Assembly: GCF_022682305.1 (NCBI RefSeq)
Contig: NZ_CP093531.1
Coordinates: 62,001-126,000, forward strand
DNA length: 64,000 nt
Reading direction: 5' to 3'
Source of the DNA: Shinella zoogloeoides
GTDB lineage: Bacteria > Pseudomonadota > Alphaproteobacteria > Rhizobiales > Rhizobiaceae
Under the pieces are notes generated by a model. That model was not told the DNA's origin, made no database searches, and was given only the letters and a program-made list of their open reading frames with translations. Of the stretch, positions 27,165-35,061 are shown piece by piece. Made by a program: the position numbers and the translations under genes. Numbering within the stretch: position 1 is the stretch's first letter; every line of letters starts with the position of its first letter.

Positions 27165-28106
27165 ATGCCCTCCAGTTCGGCCAACACGCGGAAAGCCTAT
27201 GCCTCCGACTGGAAACACTTTGCCGCCTGGTGCCGGCGGCAGAACCTCTCCCCCCTCCCCCCGGATCCGCAGGTCGTCGGTCTCTACATCACCGCCTGCG
27301 CCGCCGGGACAGCGGAGCGCGGCGACCGACCGAACAGCGTCTCGACCATCGAGCGGCGCCTGGCCGCCATCGGCTGGAACTGCGCGCAGCGCGGCATGCC
27401 GCTCGATCGCAAGGATCGCGCGATCGCCACCGTGATGGCCGGCATCCGCAACCGGCACGCGGCGCCGCCGCGGCAGAAGGAAGCGATCCTGCCCGAGGAC
27501 CTCATCGCCATGCTGGAGACGCTCGACAGGGGGAGCCTGCGCGGCATCAGGGACCGGGCCATGCTGCTCATCGGCTTTGCCGGCGGCCTGCGCCGTTCGG
27601 AGATCACCGGCCTCGACCTCGGCCGCGAGCAAACAGAAAACGGCCGCGGCTGGATCGAGATTTTGGACAAGGGCATGCTGGTGACCCTGCGCGGCAAGAC
27701 CGGCTGGCGTGAGGTCGAGATCGGCCGTGGCTCGTCCGACGCCACCTGCCCCGTCACCGCGATGGAGACCTGGATCCGCTTCGCGAAGATCGCCCGGGGT
27801 CCGCTGTTTCGCCGTGTCACCGGTCAGGGCAAGGATATCGGCCCAGACCGGCTGAACGACCAGGAGGTGGCGCGCTTGGTCAAGAAGACGGCGCTTGCCG
27901 CCGGTGTGCGCGGCGAGCTATCCGAGGCCGAGCGCGGGGAGAAGTTTGCAGGCCATTCGCTGCGCGCCGGTCTCGCGTCCTCCGCTGAGGTCGACGAGCG
28001 ACATGTTCAAAAGCAGCTCGGCCATGCCTCGGCGGAGATGACGCGGCGCTATCAGCGCCGACGCGACAGGTTCAGGGTCAATCTCACCAAAGCGGCAGGG
28101 CTATAG
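27165..28106 (+). CDS. tyrosine recombinase/integrase, N-terminus replaced by Tn3 insertion
   Basis: The body carries the complete catalytic set: Arg in GFAGGLRRSEITGLD, Lys in LRGKTGWREVEI, HSLRAGLASSA with His and Arg, QLGHASAEMTRRY with His and the nucleophile Tyr. The native gene would be 342 codons, starting at 22235. Insertion of transposon B separates the first 33 codons. The right inverted repeat happens to supply an in-frame ATG at 27165 (MPSSSANTRK), so a 313-residue protein retaining the core-binding and catalytic domains could still be made. Expression would need a promoter within the transposon. Confidence 0.8.
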   Translation: MPSSSANTRKAYASDWKHFAAWCRRQNLSPLPPDPQVVGLYITACAAGTAERGDRPNSVSTIERRLAAIGWNCAQRGMPLDRKDRAIATVMAGIRNRHAAPPRQKEAILPEDLIAMLETLDRGSLRGIRDRAMLLIGFAGGLRRSEITGLDLGREQTENGRGWIEILDKGMLVTLRGKTGWREVEIGRGSSDATCPVTAMETWIRFAKIARGPLFRRVTGQGKDIGPDRLNDQEVARLVKKTALAAGVRGELSEAERGEKFAGHSLRAGLASSAEVDERHVQKQLGHASAEMTRRYQRRRDRFRVNLTKAAGL

Positions 28107-28250
28107 ACTCCCCTCCCCTGTCAGTGAACCTGCTCAGACCTTGGAACCATGTCGGGAACGCTCTGCGATGCGGGAAAGATCAACCTTCTTGCCCGCGACG
28201 TCCGCCACGATCTTCAAGACAGCCTGGGGGGAAGGAGAAAGCCGGTTCGG

Positions 28251-28682
28251 TCATTCACTGCGCGCCGTGGCCCGATGCCGTTGCGCACGGGCCAGCTCGA
28301 CAAACCGTCGCTTGACCTCGGCAAACAATGCCGGCGGCAGCGGCCCGAAATATCCTGTATCGCTGTCGACCGGCCGCATGTCCGGACCCGGCCAGACGAA
28401 CCGGTTGCTTTCGGTCAACACAATCCAGGAACGCTCGTCGTCGAGCCCGAAGCGTCGCTTGGTCGCCGGCGGGATCTCGATCGCGTCTTCAGCATCGGAT
28501 GGTGGGCTGTGGGTGATCGGCAGCACCCTCACCGCCGGTCTGCCATCCTCAAGATGCGCGACGATCGCCAGCACCAGTGCCGGGCGATCCTTGTCCCCCT
28601 CCTCGCGGCCTTCGAGGAGTTGCCAGTGCCAAAGATAGGAATAGCGAAAGACCCAGCCGACCTTCGGTTCAGTCGGCAGCAT
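28251..28682 (-). CDS. PemK/MazF-like toxin component
   Basis: The 143-residue protein begins MLPTEPKVGWVFRYSYLWHW and reads through EGDKDRPALVLAIVAHLEDG, which matches the N-terminal beta-barrel core of PemK/MazF-type endoribonucleases (KxRPalV pattern). Its start overlaps the end of an upstream Phd/YefM-type antitoxin gene by 14 bp. The sequence is more distant than classical PemK and the usual catalytic residues cannot be confirmed by eye. The antitoxin partner and overlap make a toxin role the most likely reading. Confidence 0.65.
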   Translation of the reverse strand: MLPTEPKVGWVFRYSYLWHWQLLEGREEGDKDRPALVLAIVAHLEDGRPAVRVLPITHSPPSDAEDAIEIPPATKRRFGLDDERSWIVLTESNRFVWPGPDMRPVDSDTGYFGPLPPALFAEVKRRFVELARAQRHRATARSE

Positions 28683-28947
28683 GTTTTCCCGTCAGAAGCT
28701 CGGCGTTGAGATGATCGAAATCTCCCTCCATTGCGGAGGCTTCGATGGCGGCGAGATCGTCATCCCCGAGTGTAGCGGTCAGCTCGACGCGCCGGTCGCG
28801 TTTCGTCAGTCGCAGGTAATCCTCATAGGCGATTAGCACCGTGCGCGGCCGACCGTTCTTGGTGATGATCACCGGATCACGGACGGCGGCATCCTGATAG
28901 GCGCCAAAATTCTTCGAGACCGCAGCGGCCGTAACAGTGGAGGTCAT
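28669..28947 (-). CDS. Phd/YefM family antitoxin
   Basis: The 92-residue protein contains AVSKNFGAYQDAAVRDPVII then TKNGRPRTVLIAYEDYLRL, the Phd/YefM fold that binds operator DNA and neutralises its toxin through the acidic C-terminal tail. The tail here (DDDLAAIEASAMEGDFDHLN) is acidic as expected. ATG 28947 is preferred because the family starts directly before the S-K-N-F strand; an upstream in-frame ATG at 29115 is too far. It precedes and overlaps the toxin gene. Confidence 0.82.
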   Translation of the reverse strand: MTSTVTAAAVSKNFGAYQDAAVRDPVIITKNGRPRTVLIAYEDYLRLTKRDRRVELTATLGDDDLAAIEASAMEGDFDHLNAELLTGKHAAD

Positions 28948-29121
28948 AGCAAACTCCTTTTTACGGAATATACGGATTTTACGGAAGACTTGCAAGATTG
29001 CTGTGCCGCCGGCCGGCGTGCCGACTGTCGGACGGCGCAGGATGCCAAGGCCATCATCGCTGTTGGGCGGAGATAGCGGGATCGACGGTTGCCGACGCTG
29101 CTCGGTGAAAAGCATGTCCTT

Positions 29122-29556
29122 CTACAGTTTCCGCTGCCGGTCGAAGAACTCCGCAAGCAGCTGCGCACTGGCGTCTCCAAGATTTCGTATCATTCCAACG
29201 TCACCTGGTGACGCCATGAAACCCGATACGTCAACAGCTTTAAAGTGATGTATCAGATTTACATAGAGGATGCGCTCCGCGGCCCCCGTCAGAGCTCTGT
29301 CGCCATCACGGAATTCTACCGCCCAGATCGGCCGCCAAGGGCGATGTCGGTTTGTCCATAAGCCATCGGGAATAGCCCTGGCACGATGTGTTTTGAAGCG
29401 ACCGGCAAGATCTCCCTTGCCGTTCACACCAGAGGCACCAATACGGAAAACCGTTCCATCCTTCATTGACTGTAGGACGTACAGACCGTACCGGGCCTTC
29501 ACGGTGTTGAATCTTTCATGATGAACGATAACGCCGGACATATCGAACCTTGCCAC
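29122..29556 (-). CDS. GIY-YIG-like small protein, degenerate
   Basis: The 144-residue protein contains YGLYVLQSMKDGTVFRIGAS and then LAGRFKTHRAR, which resembles the GIY...YIG two-strand motif and the following Arg of GIY-YIG nucleases. The GIY is replaced by GLY and the YIG by RIG. A Glu downstream in AAERILYVNLIHH could be the metal ligand. It is separate from the toxin-antitoxin pair downstream (gap of about 170 bp). The function is unknown; a diverged T5orf172-type nuclease is possible. Confidence 0.45.
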   Translation of the reverse strand: MARFDMSGVIVHHERFNTVKARYGLYVLQSMKDGTVFRIGASGVNGKGDLAGRFKTHRARAIPDGLWTNRHRPWRPIWAVEFRDGDRALTGAAERILYVNLIHHFKAVDVSGFMASPGDVGMIRNLGDASAQLLAEFFDRQRKL

Positions 29557-29842
29557 GAGTGAAGTTTCTCAAGCCGACATAGCGATCAAGTATGAATGGA
29601 TCATTCTCGTCGGGCTCAGAGTGTGTTGTCAGGTTCGTTTTTGGACAGCATACCTCTCCGTCGATTCGAGATGGCACTTCACCTTTCCTGGTGATCGATC
29701 CGGAGCATCATGGCGGTGCCTCCGCCTCAAGACCACTGAAACGGATAACCACCAGTCTGATCCCTGACCTGATCCAGAAGGTCGCTAGCGATAGCCAAAA
29801 GGCGACACCACTCCGACGACCGCTGATTGTGCGTCTCTATCA

Positions 29843-30067
29843 TCAGACGGCAAGCTGGTAGCTCTCGCCGGACCATGCCGAGAAGGCAGCGGCAAGCGTC
29901 TTCAGATCATCGACCCTAATGCCGAACTCCGCGGCAAACCCGGTCTTCTGATCGAGCCACACCTCGCCAAAGAAGGAACTGACCTGACCGGAGAATACCT
30001 TGGCGAGCTCAAGATCCGAAAGGCAATGAGCCAGCGACGCCATCCAGCTGCGTGCTGTCGGGCGCAT
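29843..30067 (-). CDS. hypothetical small protein
   Basis: A 74-codon frame reads with protein-like composition (FFGEVWLDQKTGFAAEFGIR, then a helical end). I do not recognise it. It may be the 3' part of a longer decayed gene, since the first dozen codons look poor. Confidence 0.35.
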   Translation of the reverse strand: MRPTARSWMASLAHCLSDLELAKVFSGQVSSFFGEVWLDQKTGFAAEFGIRVDDLKTLAAAFSAWSGESYQLAV

Positions 30068-30350
30068 TCACGGTCGTCAGGAATGGCACAACATTCTTGC
30101 TCATAGTACTTCAACATAGGGAATCCCGGGCCGTTCTCCCATTTATCCGCGATCGGTTGTCCGCGCATGCGACATCAGGAAATCGGAGCTGCGTGTTCCG
30201 CGGCAGGCCGGTCCTTCCCGACCCCTATTCACATCGCCGCCAGGATTGCCCATTAATGTCATTCAAGCAGCCGGCCGTTTGTGGCCGCCTCCCCTTTGTC
30301 AAGCGACACGAGGAATTGACCCCTTTGCCGACATCAGGAATTGACCCCCT

Positions 30351-31154
30351 TCACTGGCTCGACGTTTCGTTGGGTTCAAGCGCCGCTCCGGCCTTCTGCA
30401 GAAGGCCGGAGCGGCGCTTTTCGCGAAGCCGGTAGCTATCGCCCCGGATGGTGATGACCGCGGAATGATGAAGCAGGCGGTCCAGGATCGCCGTGGCGAC
30501 GACGGGGTCTCCAAAGACACCTCCCCATTCTCCGACGGATCGGTTTGAGGTGATCAGGATCGAGCCCTTCTCATAGCGGCGGGACACCAACTGGAAGAAC
30601 AGGTGGGCGGCATTGGCCTCGAAGGGCAGATAACCCAGCTCGTCGATGATCAGTAGTTTCGGCCGCGACAGAAGCGTCAACTGCTTGTCGAGCAAACCGT
30701 CACAATGGGCCTTGGCCAGCGTCGCCACCAACGTCGCCGCGGTGATGAACTGCACATTGTAATTCTGGCGGATCGCCTCGCGGCCGAGGCTGACGGCAAG
30801 ATGCGTCTTGCCCGTTCCGGGAGGGCCAAGGAGCAGGAGCGTATCGCCATGGGCAATCCACCGGCAGGTCGCAAGCTCCCGGATCTGCCCCTGATCCAGG
30901 GACGGCTGGGCATCGAAGTCGAAGCCGTCCAGCTCGCGCACGAAGGGGAACTGGGCGATCTTGCTCGACATGGAGATCCGCCGCTCGTCACGCCGGGCGA
31001 TCTCGCGCGACACCAGGAAGCCCAGGGCCTCGCGCAGGTTCATCTTCGAACGGGCCGCCTCGTCGAGCAGCGTGTCGAGCTGGTCGCGGATCGCCGTCAG
31101 CTTCAGCCGGTCGAGCGTTGCGATAAGCAGGTCATGGTCCACGTTCGTCATCAC
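30351..31154 (-). CDS. istB: IS21-family helper ATPase IstB
   Basis: This is an AAA+ ATPase with Walker A LLLLGPPGTGKTHLAVSLGR and Walker B PKLLIIDELGYLPFE, 267 residues, close to the usual length. IstB assembles on target DNA and stimulates the IstA transposase. Its start overlaps the istA stop as ATGA, the standard IS21 coupling. It appears intact. Confidence 0.92.
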   Translation of the reverse strand: MMTNVDHDLLIATLDRLKLTAIRDQLDTLLDEAARSKMNLREALGFLVSREIARRDERRISMSSKIAQFPFVRELDGFDFDAQPSLDQGQIRELATCRWIAHGDTLLLLGPPGTGKTHLAVSLGREAIRQNYNVQFITAATLVATLAKAHCDGLLDKQLTLLSRPKLLIIDELGYLPFEANAAHLFFQLVSRRYEKGSILITSNRSVGEWGGVFGDPVVATAILDRLLHHSAVITIRGDSYRLREKRRSGLLQKAGAALEPNETSSQ

Positions 31155-32437
31155 CAGCCCCCTCCGGCAACCGCTTCATATTCCGCAAGCGGCCGCAGCA
31201 GTGCGGCGGGTGCGATCTCGATCGGCGTCAGGCGCACCGGGCCTTCGACACCCGCAATGCCGACAAAATGGGATCGATCGACGATCCGTTGCCGTCGCCC
31301 CCCGTTCAAGGCATGGTCGGCCACCACCTGGCCCGCATGGCGGATGATCACGCGACCGGCCAGCACCACAACCTGAACACTCTCGCCGATCAGGCGCCAG
31401 GGCACCGAATAGCTGTTCGTGTCGAGATCGATGGCGCAGTCGGCCTGCACCTTGCGGACCAGATCCCGCAACTGCCCGAATGCTACCCTGCCGGAAAGCG
31501 GGCGCAGCGCCCCGGCCTCCGCGGCAAAGCGCTCCGCCGGCGCAACGCCGGTGGTGCCGTGCTCCCGCTGGTCGGCAACCTCGCGAGTCCACCGATCCAG
31601 ATGCGCCTCGAACGCCGCCCAGGTCTCGAAGCGGCGGCCGGCGATTGCGTTCTTTTTGACATAGCCGACGCCGCGCTCGTCCTTGCCCTTCGTGCGCGCC
31701 CGATACGGAGCGCAGGCGCGCGGCCTGAAGTCCCAGTAACGGGCAAAGGCGTGGAGCCGGGCATTGAACCTGACCTCGCGCGTCACCGCATCGTGGTGCT
31801 CGACCAACGCCTTCGCATTGTCGATCAGCACCTCCGCCGGAACGCCGCCAAAGCGAAGGAAAGCGCCTTCCATCCCCTCGAACCAGTCCGTCTGGCGCTG
31901 GCGCTGCGAAGCCCGGATATGCAGCCGGCGCGAATAGCCGAGCGTGGCGACAAACACATGAATCCGTACCCGCTCGCCGCCGATCCAGACCCGCGTATCG
32001 CCAAAATCAATCTGCATCTGATGACCGGGCGCGGTCTCGTAGCGCACCGTCGCCCGCTTCTGCGCCGTCAGCTCCCGCCGCCAGACCCTAACCCGGCGCT
32101 CCACCTGCCGTAGGCTGATGACGATCCCGTGCTCACTCTCCAGTTCCTGGCGGATAACGTCCGCGTTGCCCTCGTGGCGGAAGAAGCGCTCGCGCAGCCA
32201 GGCATCCAGGCCGTCCAGCGCCGAAACGCGCGGGCGGCCCCTGTAAGCAACGGTTCCGCCTTCCCGAAGATAACGGCGAACCGTATTACGGGCGCACTGG
32301 AATTCCTTCGCTATCCGTTTGGCTCCCCAGCCGCTCTTATGCAGACGCACCATCGACATCACTTCGTCAGGCTCAAGCATCGCATCTCCCCGCACCCCTC
32401 TCGGCAATGCAGGATTCATCGAATTCTCAACTGACAT
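31151..32437 (-). CDS. istA: IS21-family transposase IstA
   Basis: The 428-residue transposase has an N-terminal HTH (SGWGAKRIAKEFQCARNTVR) and the DDE core: Asp in GHQMQIDFGDTRVW, Asp in AEVLIDNAKALVEHH, Glu in RTKGKDERGVGYVKKN. A C-terminal barrel ends with IDLDTNSYSVPWRLIGE. All catalytic residues are present. It differs in sequence from the IstA remnant at 190-937, so the window has held two different IS21 elements. Confidence 0.92.
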   Translation of the reverse strand: MSVENSMNPALPRGVRGDAMLEPDEVMSMVRLHKSGWGAKRIAKEFQCARNTVRRYLREGGTVAYRGRPRVSALDGLDAWLRERFFRHEGNADVIRQELESEHGIVISLRQVERRVRVWRRELTAQKRATVRYETAPGHQMQIDFGDTRVWIGGERVRIHVFVATLGYSRRLHIRASQRQRQTDWFEGMEGAFLRFGGVPAEVLIDNAKALVEHHDAVTREVRFNARLHAFARYWDFRPRACAPYRARTKGKDERGVGYVKKNAIAGRRFETWAAFEAHLDRWTREVADQREHGTTGVAPAERFAAEAGALRPLSGRVAFGQLRDLVRKVQADCAIDLDTNSYSVPWRLIGESVQVVVLAGRVIIRHAGQVVADHALNGGRRQRIVDRSHFVGIAGVEGPVRLTPIEIAPAALLRPLAEYEAVAGGGW

Positions 32438-32736
32438 CTATTCCTCCTCTCTAACGAAAGGGGTCAGTTCTCTATGTCGCTAGGGGGTCAATTGTGCATG
32501 TCGCCCGACACCCTTCTGGGGCTTACCAGCGAAATCCCGTCTCAAGGTCAGAAAACACCTGCAGGTACTGGATGGAAAAGCCCTGTGCAGGAAGACGACG
32601 ATCCTGGCTGACAGAATCTATGTTGCACGCAATCGAAAATTCGATACGGCTTGAAGCTCGTCCAGCGAGCGGTATGCGCGGACGCAATACAAACCGCGCG
32701 CCACGACTTTGCCGCCAATCCTGAAAGAATTCGTAA

Positions 32737-32955
32737 ATGACCGATCAGACCGAAACGATGACGATCTCAAGCCGCAACGACTTCGCCCAATGGGCGATCG
32801 AGCGGGCGAAAGCCATCGTCGCTGAGCAAGGCGGTAACCAGGCACTCGCCGCCCGCGACATGAAGGACGACCAGATAGCCATAACCGGCAATGCGCTCGG
32901 ACAGGCGATCGTCGATGCCTTGCTCGAAGTGTTTGACGGGCTGACGGAGGAATAG
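32737..32955 (+). CDS. hypothetical plasmid protein, 72 residues
   Basis: The frame encodes MTDQTETMTISSRNDFAQWA then an alanine-rich helical protein with acidic C-terminus (LLEVFDGLTEE). I do not recognise a family. It lies just downstream of the split 59-codon ORF and points towards, and converges with, the sRNA candidate on the other strand. Confidence 0.5.
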   Translation: MTDQTETMTISSRNDFAQWAIERAKAIVAEQGGNQALAARDMKDDQIAITGNALGQAIVDALLEVFDGLTEE

Positions 32956-32967
32956 GATCACCACCAG

Positions 32968-33115
32968 AAACAGAAAACCCGGCGCGGGAGGAGGTGCACC
33001 GGGTTTTCCAAAAATTGACCGTTGGCTCGGAAGAGGAAAGCCTTCGGTCGACCGAAACCGATTGGGAGGAGGAGTATCGGTTTCGACAGAGAGAAGTTAA
33101 TGCTGCCATGCGCCC
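32968..33115 (-). ncRNA. anti-Shine-Dalgarno sRNA, alpha-r14/cuckoo-like
   Basis: On the minus strand two perfect 10-bp stems occur in tandem. Stem 1 (33085-33053) has arms CGAAACCGAT/ATCGGTTTCG, stem 2 (33008-32973) has GAAAACCCGG/CCGGGTTTTC. Both loops present CCTCCTCCC, an anti-Shine-Dalgarno nonamer, and stem 2 runs into a T-rich tract typical of intrinsic termination. This is the architecture of the alphaproteobacterial alpha-r14/cuckoo sRNAs. A possible -10 (TATAGA) lies upstream near 33134. The 5' end is a guess. It sits downstream of repC. Confidence 0.65.
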
Positions 33116-33617
33116 AAGACTGCTCTCGCTGTCTATATGCTCCGTGATTGTAGCGGAAATTCAGCCGGCCGACCTTGCACGAATATGGCATCCGGAACGA
33201 CGCCCTGCCGGAGCCAATAGGCAATGAAGGCCGGCTTGTGGCTTGTCGATCACCCGATGCGAGGCTTTGGTCGGGAGTAGGCTGCCAGCAGCGCTTCCAT
33301 GCTGAACTTCAGAAGCCCGACGACCGCCACATGAAATCTCAGCAGGCCCGTTGAAGGAAAGTCTTCCCTTGATGCCGTCAAGGCTGAAGCGCGGGGCAAT
33401 CGCCCGCGCGTTAAACCTCAGCTATTGCCAGGCGCTTGATCAGATCGCGCAACGCCGCGGATATGCGCAACCTCCGCCTTGGTGGTGATGAATGATGGCC
33501 AGAGCTCTCGACGGGGATTTGCGGTTACGCGTCTTGAAGGCTGCGGATGATGGGATACCCCCTGCATCTCCTTTTCGCATTCCCCGCTTTGAAATTCCTG
33601 CCGGGCAAGGTTTACCG
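33116..33617. other. region between sRNA and repC, no gene supported
   Basis: About 500 bp downstream of repC. Minus-strand frames crossing it (for example one at 32958-33224) look non-coding and overlap the sRNA hairpins. It should contain the sRNA promoter; I see no other structure. Confidence 0.4.
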
Positions 33618-34847
33618 CTACGCCAATTTGCGCGCCTCCCCTGCATTTGCCCGCATCAATGCCATCAACATCGGACCGAGGCCGAATTCGTCCCGGGCTG
33701 CACGGCGCGTCAAATCCCGCAGATACCCGCCAGCCGACTTGATATGCCCTGCCCGCTCCAGAATGCAGGCGATCGCGATCGCCGCATTTTCCGGCCCCAT
33801 CACCTCGCAAGCCTCCTGATAGGCCGAGGGACTAACACCGAGCATCGATCGAACTACGACGGCCGCGCCCATCAGATCGCGCCAGTGCGAAATCGCCCCG
33901 CCCGGCCCAAAATCGGCGATTTGCGGGCAGGCGCGCAGAACCATGCCGAGGGGGAAGGATTTTTTTCGGTCCGTAACGGGCTCCGGCTTCGTCGGTTGCG
34001 GTTCTTGCGCCAGCCTTTCGCCCTGCTCTTTTTCAGAGCGAGGTTCAAGTTCATGGATGGATTCGGGTTTTGAATTCTGTATGTGGCAACCATTTTGAAC
34101 ATCATTGCCATCTGTTTTTTGTGAATTTATTTGCATTTCCAGGATGTTGACGATCTCATCCCGCAGCATCGTCATTTCCTCGAGCACAGCCTCCGTTTCA
34201 ACCCGGTTCGGAGCGCGGGGAAGGCGAGCGCGAAGGGCGACATACATCGCTTCAATGGCTTCCCAGTCCCCATCAGCCCCCTCATCGATCGCCGCTGTGA
34301 TCAGCTTGCGGACGTCACGGCGACAAATCGAGAGGGCTTCCTTAGCGCGCTTGAACACACGCCGCTCCTCGGCAACCTGCTGCGCCAACTGAGCGAACTC
34401 TTCTACACGCGCCAAAAGTGGCGCCAGGCTGAAGCCAAACGCTTTCTCGATCTCGCCGGACTTGGTTCTGTGTGCGTAGCGTTTCCCGTTCGGGCTGTCA
34501 TGGCGATGGATCAGGCCGGCATCCACAAGCGCCGCCAAATGACGACGAAGCGTCGTGCCGGCGATCCCATGCGCGCGGACTGACAGCTGAGCATTTGAAG
34601 GGAAAACCACGAGGCTCTGCCCTTCCGCCAATTCGATATGGGGGTAGAACGTGAGAAGCGCATCCAGGACCGTGATAGCGCGGTCCCCAAGGCCGAGCAC
34701 ACTCTTGGCTTCGCTGACGTCCCGGAAGATTTTCCATTTATCGGCGGTCTTGCCGCTCTTGATTTCGGCCGCCTTCACCTGCCCCTTCACAAGGGCAAGC
34801 GACATCGGCCGCCGCCCGAAGGGCGTCGTCACATTTCCGATCTGCAT
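33618..34847 (-). CDS. repC: replication initiator RepC
   Basis: The 409-residue protein begins MQIGNVTTPFGRRPMSLALV, the conserved RepC opening. It contains the winged-helix DNA-binding half (TTLRRHLAALVDAGLIHRHD, then SPNGKRYAHRTKSGEIEKAF). A variable acidic/Pro linker (residues about 245-300) precedes a conserved C-terminal domain ending GGYLRDLTRRAARDEFGLGP. RepC is limiting for replication of repABC plasmids and binds the origin inside its own gene, in the AT-rich stretch (about 34040-34135 here). Its expression is reduced by the antisense RNA encoded just upstream on the other strand. The gene looks intact. Confidence 0.95.
   Translation of the reverse strand: MQIGNVTTPFGRRPMSLALVKGQVKAAEIKSGKTADKWKIFRDVSEAKSVLGLGDRAITVLDALLTFYPHIELAEGQSLVVFPSNAQLSVRAHGIAGTTLRRHLAALVDAGLIHRHDSPNGKRYAHRTKSGEIEKAFGFSLAPLLARVEEFAQLAQQVAEERRVFKRAKEALSICRRDVRKLITAAIDEGADGDWEAIEAMYVALRARLPRAPNRVETEAVLEEMTMLRDEIVNILEMQINSQKTDGNDVQNGCHIQNSKPESIHELEPRSEKEQGERLAQEPQPTKPEPVTDRKKSFPLGMVLRACPQIADFGPGGAISHWRDLMGAAVVVRSMLGVSPSAYQEACEVMGPENAAIAIACILERAGHIKSAGGYLRDLTRRAARDEFGLGPMLMALMRANAGEARKLA
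34040..34135. other. AT-rich stretch inside repC, likely oriV
   Basis: This stretch is the most AT-rich part of repC and corresponds to the variable linker of the protein. In characterised repABC plasmids the origin lies in such an internal AT-rich region; the assignment here is by position and composition only. Confidence 0.4.
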
Positions 34848-34910
34848 TTTCCTTCACCTTTCAGAAGGCAAAAGAAATCCGCTCACCAAAACGGTGCCAA
34901 AAACTCTTGA

Positions 34911-34998
34911 CTGCGATTCGTGAAAATGCGATTCTTTGTTTGCTACAACATAAGAAGGGGCTTCCACGACGGCGACGTTTTGGGGGCCTTTTTCTTTT
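34911..34998 (+). ncRNA. repABC counter-transcribed RNA (incompatibility RNA)
   Basis: The repB-repC intergenic region on the strand opposite to repC has a TTGACT -35-like box near 34913, the tract GATTCTTTGTTTGCTACAAC, then GAAGGGGCTTCCACGACGGC and a T-rich end (GGCCTTTTTC) near 34990. This matches the position and general sequence of the antisense RNA of repABC plasmids that represses repC and sets incompatibility. Exact ends are uncertain. Confidence 0.7.
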
Positions 34999-35023
34999 GT
35001 AGGTTACACTCCAGCTTGCAAGA

Positions 35024-35041
35024 AATTGTCAGCTGACAATT
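35024..35041. promoter_or_regulatory. parS-like palindrome between repB and repC
   Basis: Perfect 18-bp palindrome AATTGTCAGCTGACAATT, 20 bp downstream of repB. Its core TTGTCAGCTGACAA is repeated upstream of repA. RepB (ParB-type) is the expected binder. Confidence 0.8.
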
Positions 35042-35061
35042 CTCTCAGTTGATTGAATTCT

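Larger units (their letters stand above)
22335..27171. mobile_element. Tn3-family transposon B, inserted in recombinase gene
   Basis: Inverted repeats of about 35 bp are at 22335-22370 and 27137-27171, sharing ATCGCGTTG, TTTCCCGCT and AACAACGG. The sequence CCAGTT flanks both sides (22329-22334 and 27172-27177); the exact 5-bp duplication and tip bases are ambiguous by 1-2 nt. It contains a DUF1062 passenger, tnpR and tnpA. It is distinct in sequence from transposon A. Confidence 0.85.
30297..32510. mobile_element. IS21-family insertion sequence, complete
   Basis: The ends read TGTCAAGCGACACGAGGAAT at 30297 and, on the opposite strand at 32510, TGTCGGGCGACATGCACAAT. Each is followed by repeated TTGACCCC blocks, the multiple terminal repeats typical of IS21. 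A 5-bp duplication CCCTT flanks it (30292-30296 and 32511-32515). It carries intact istA and istB. Length 2214 bp. Confidence 0.92.
30256..32654 (+). pseudogene. 59-codon ORF split by IS21 insertion
   Basis: Codons from ATG 30256 read MSFKQPAVCGRLP up to the IS21 left end at 30296. Skipping the element and one copy of the CCCTT duplication, the frame continues at 32516 as FWGLPAKSRLKVRKHLQVLD and stops at 32652-32654. The restored ORF is 59 codons, basic, and of unknown function. The precise in-frame restoration supports a real pre-insertion ORF, although a small chance frame cannot be excluded. Confidence 0.4.

Noticed and set aside
28107..28250. Minus-strand end reading AVLKIVADVAGKKVDLSRIA and stop
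   Set aside because: It looks like the tail of a lost gene, but only about 33 codons remain with no start; too little to call.
32958..33224. 88-codon minus-strand frame downstream of repC
   Set aside because: It overlaps both sRNA hairpins and reads as low-complexity, unlike a protein.
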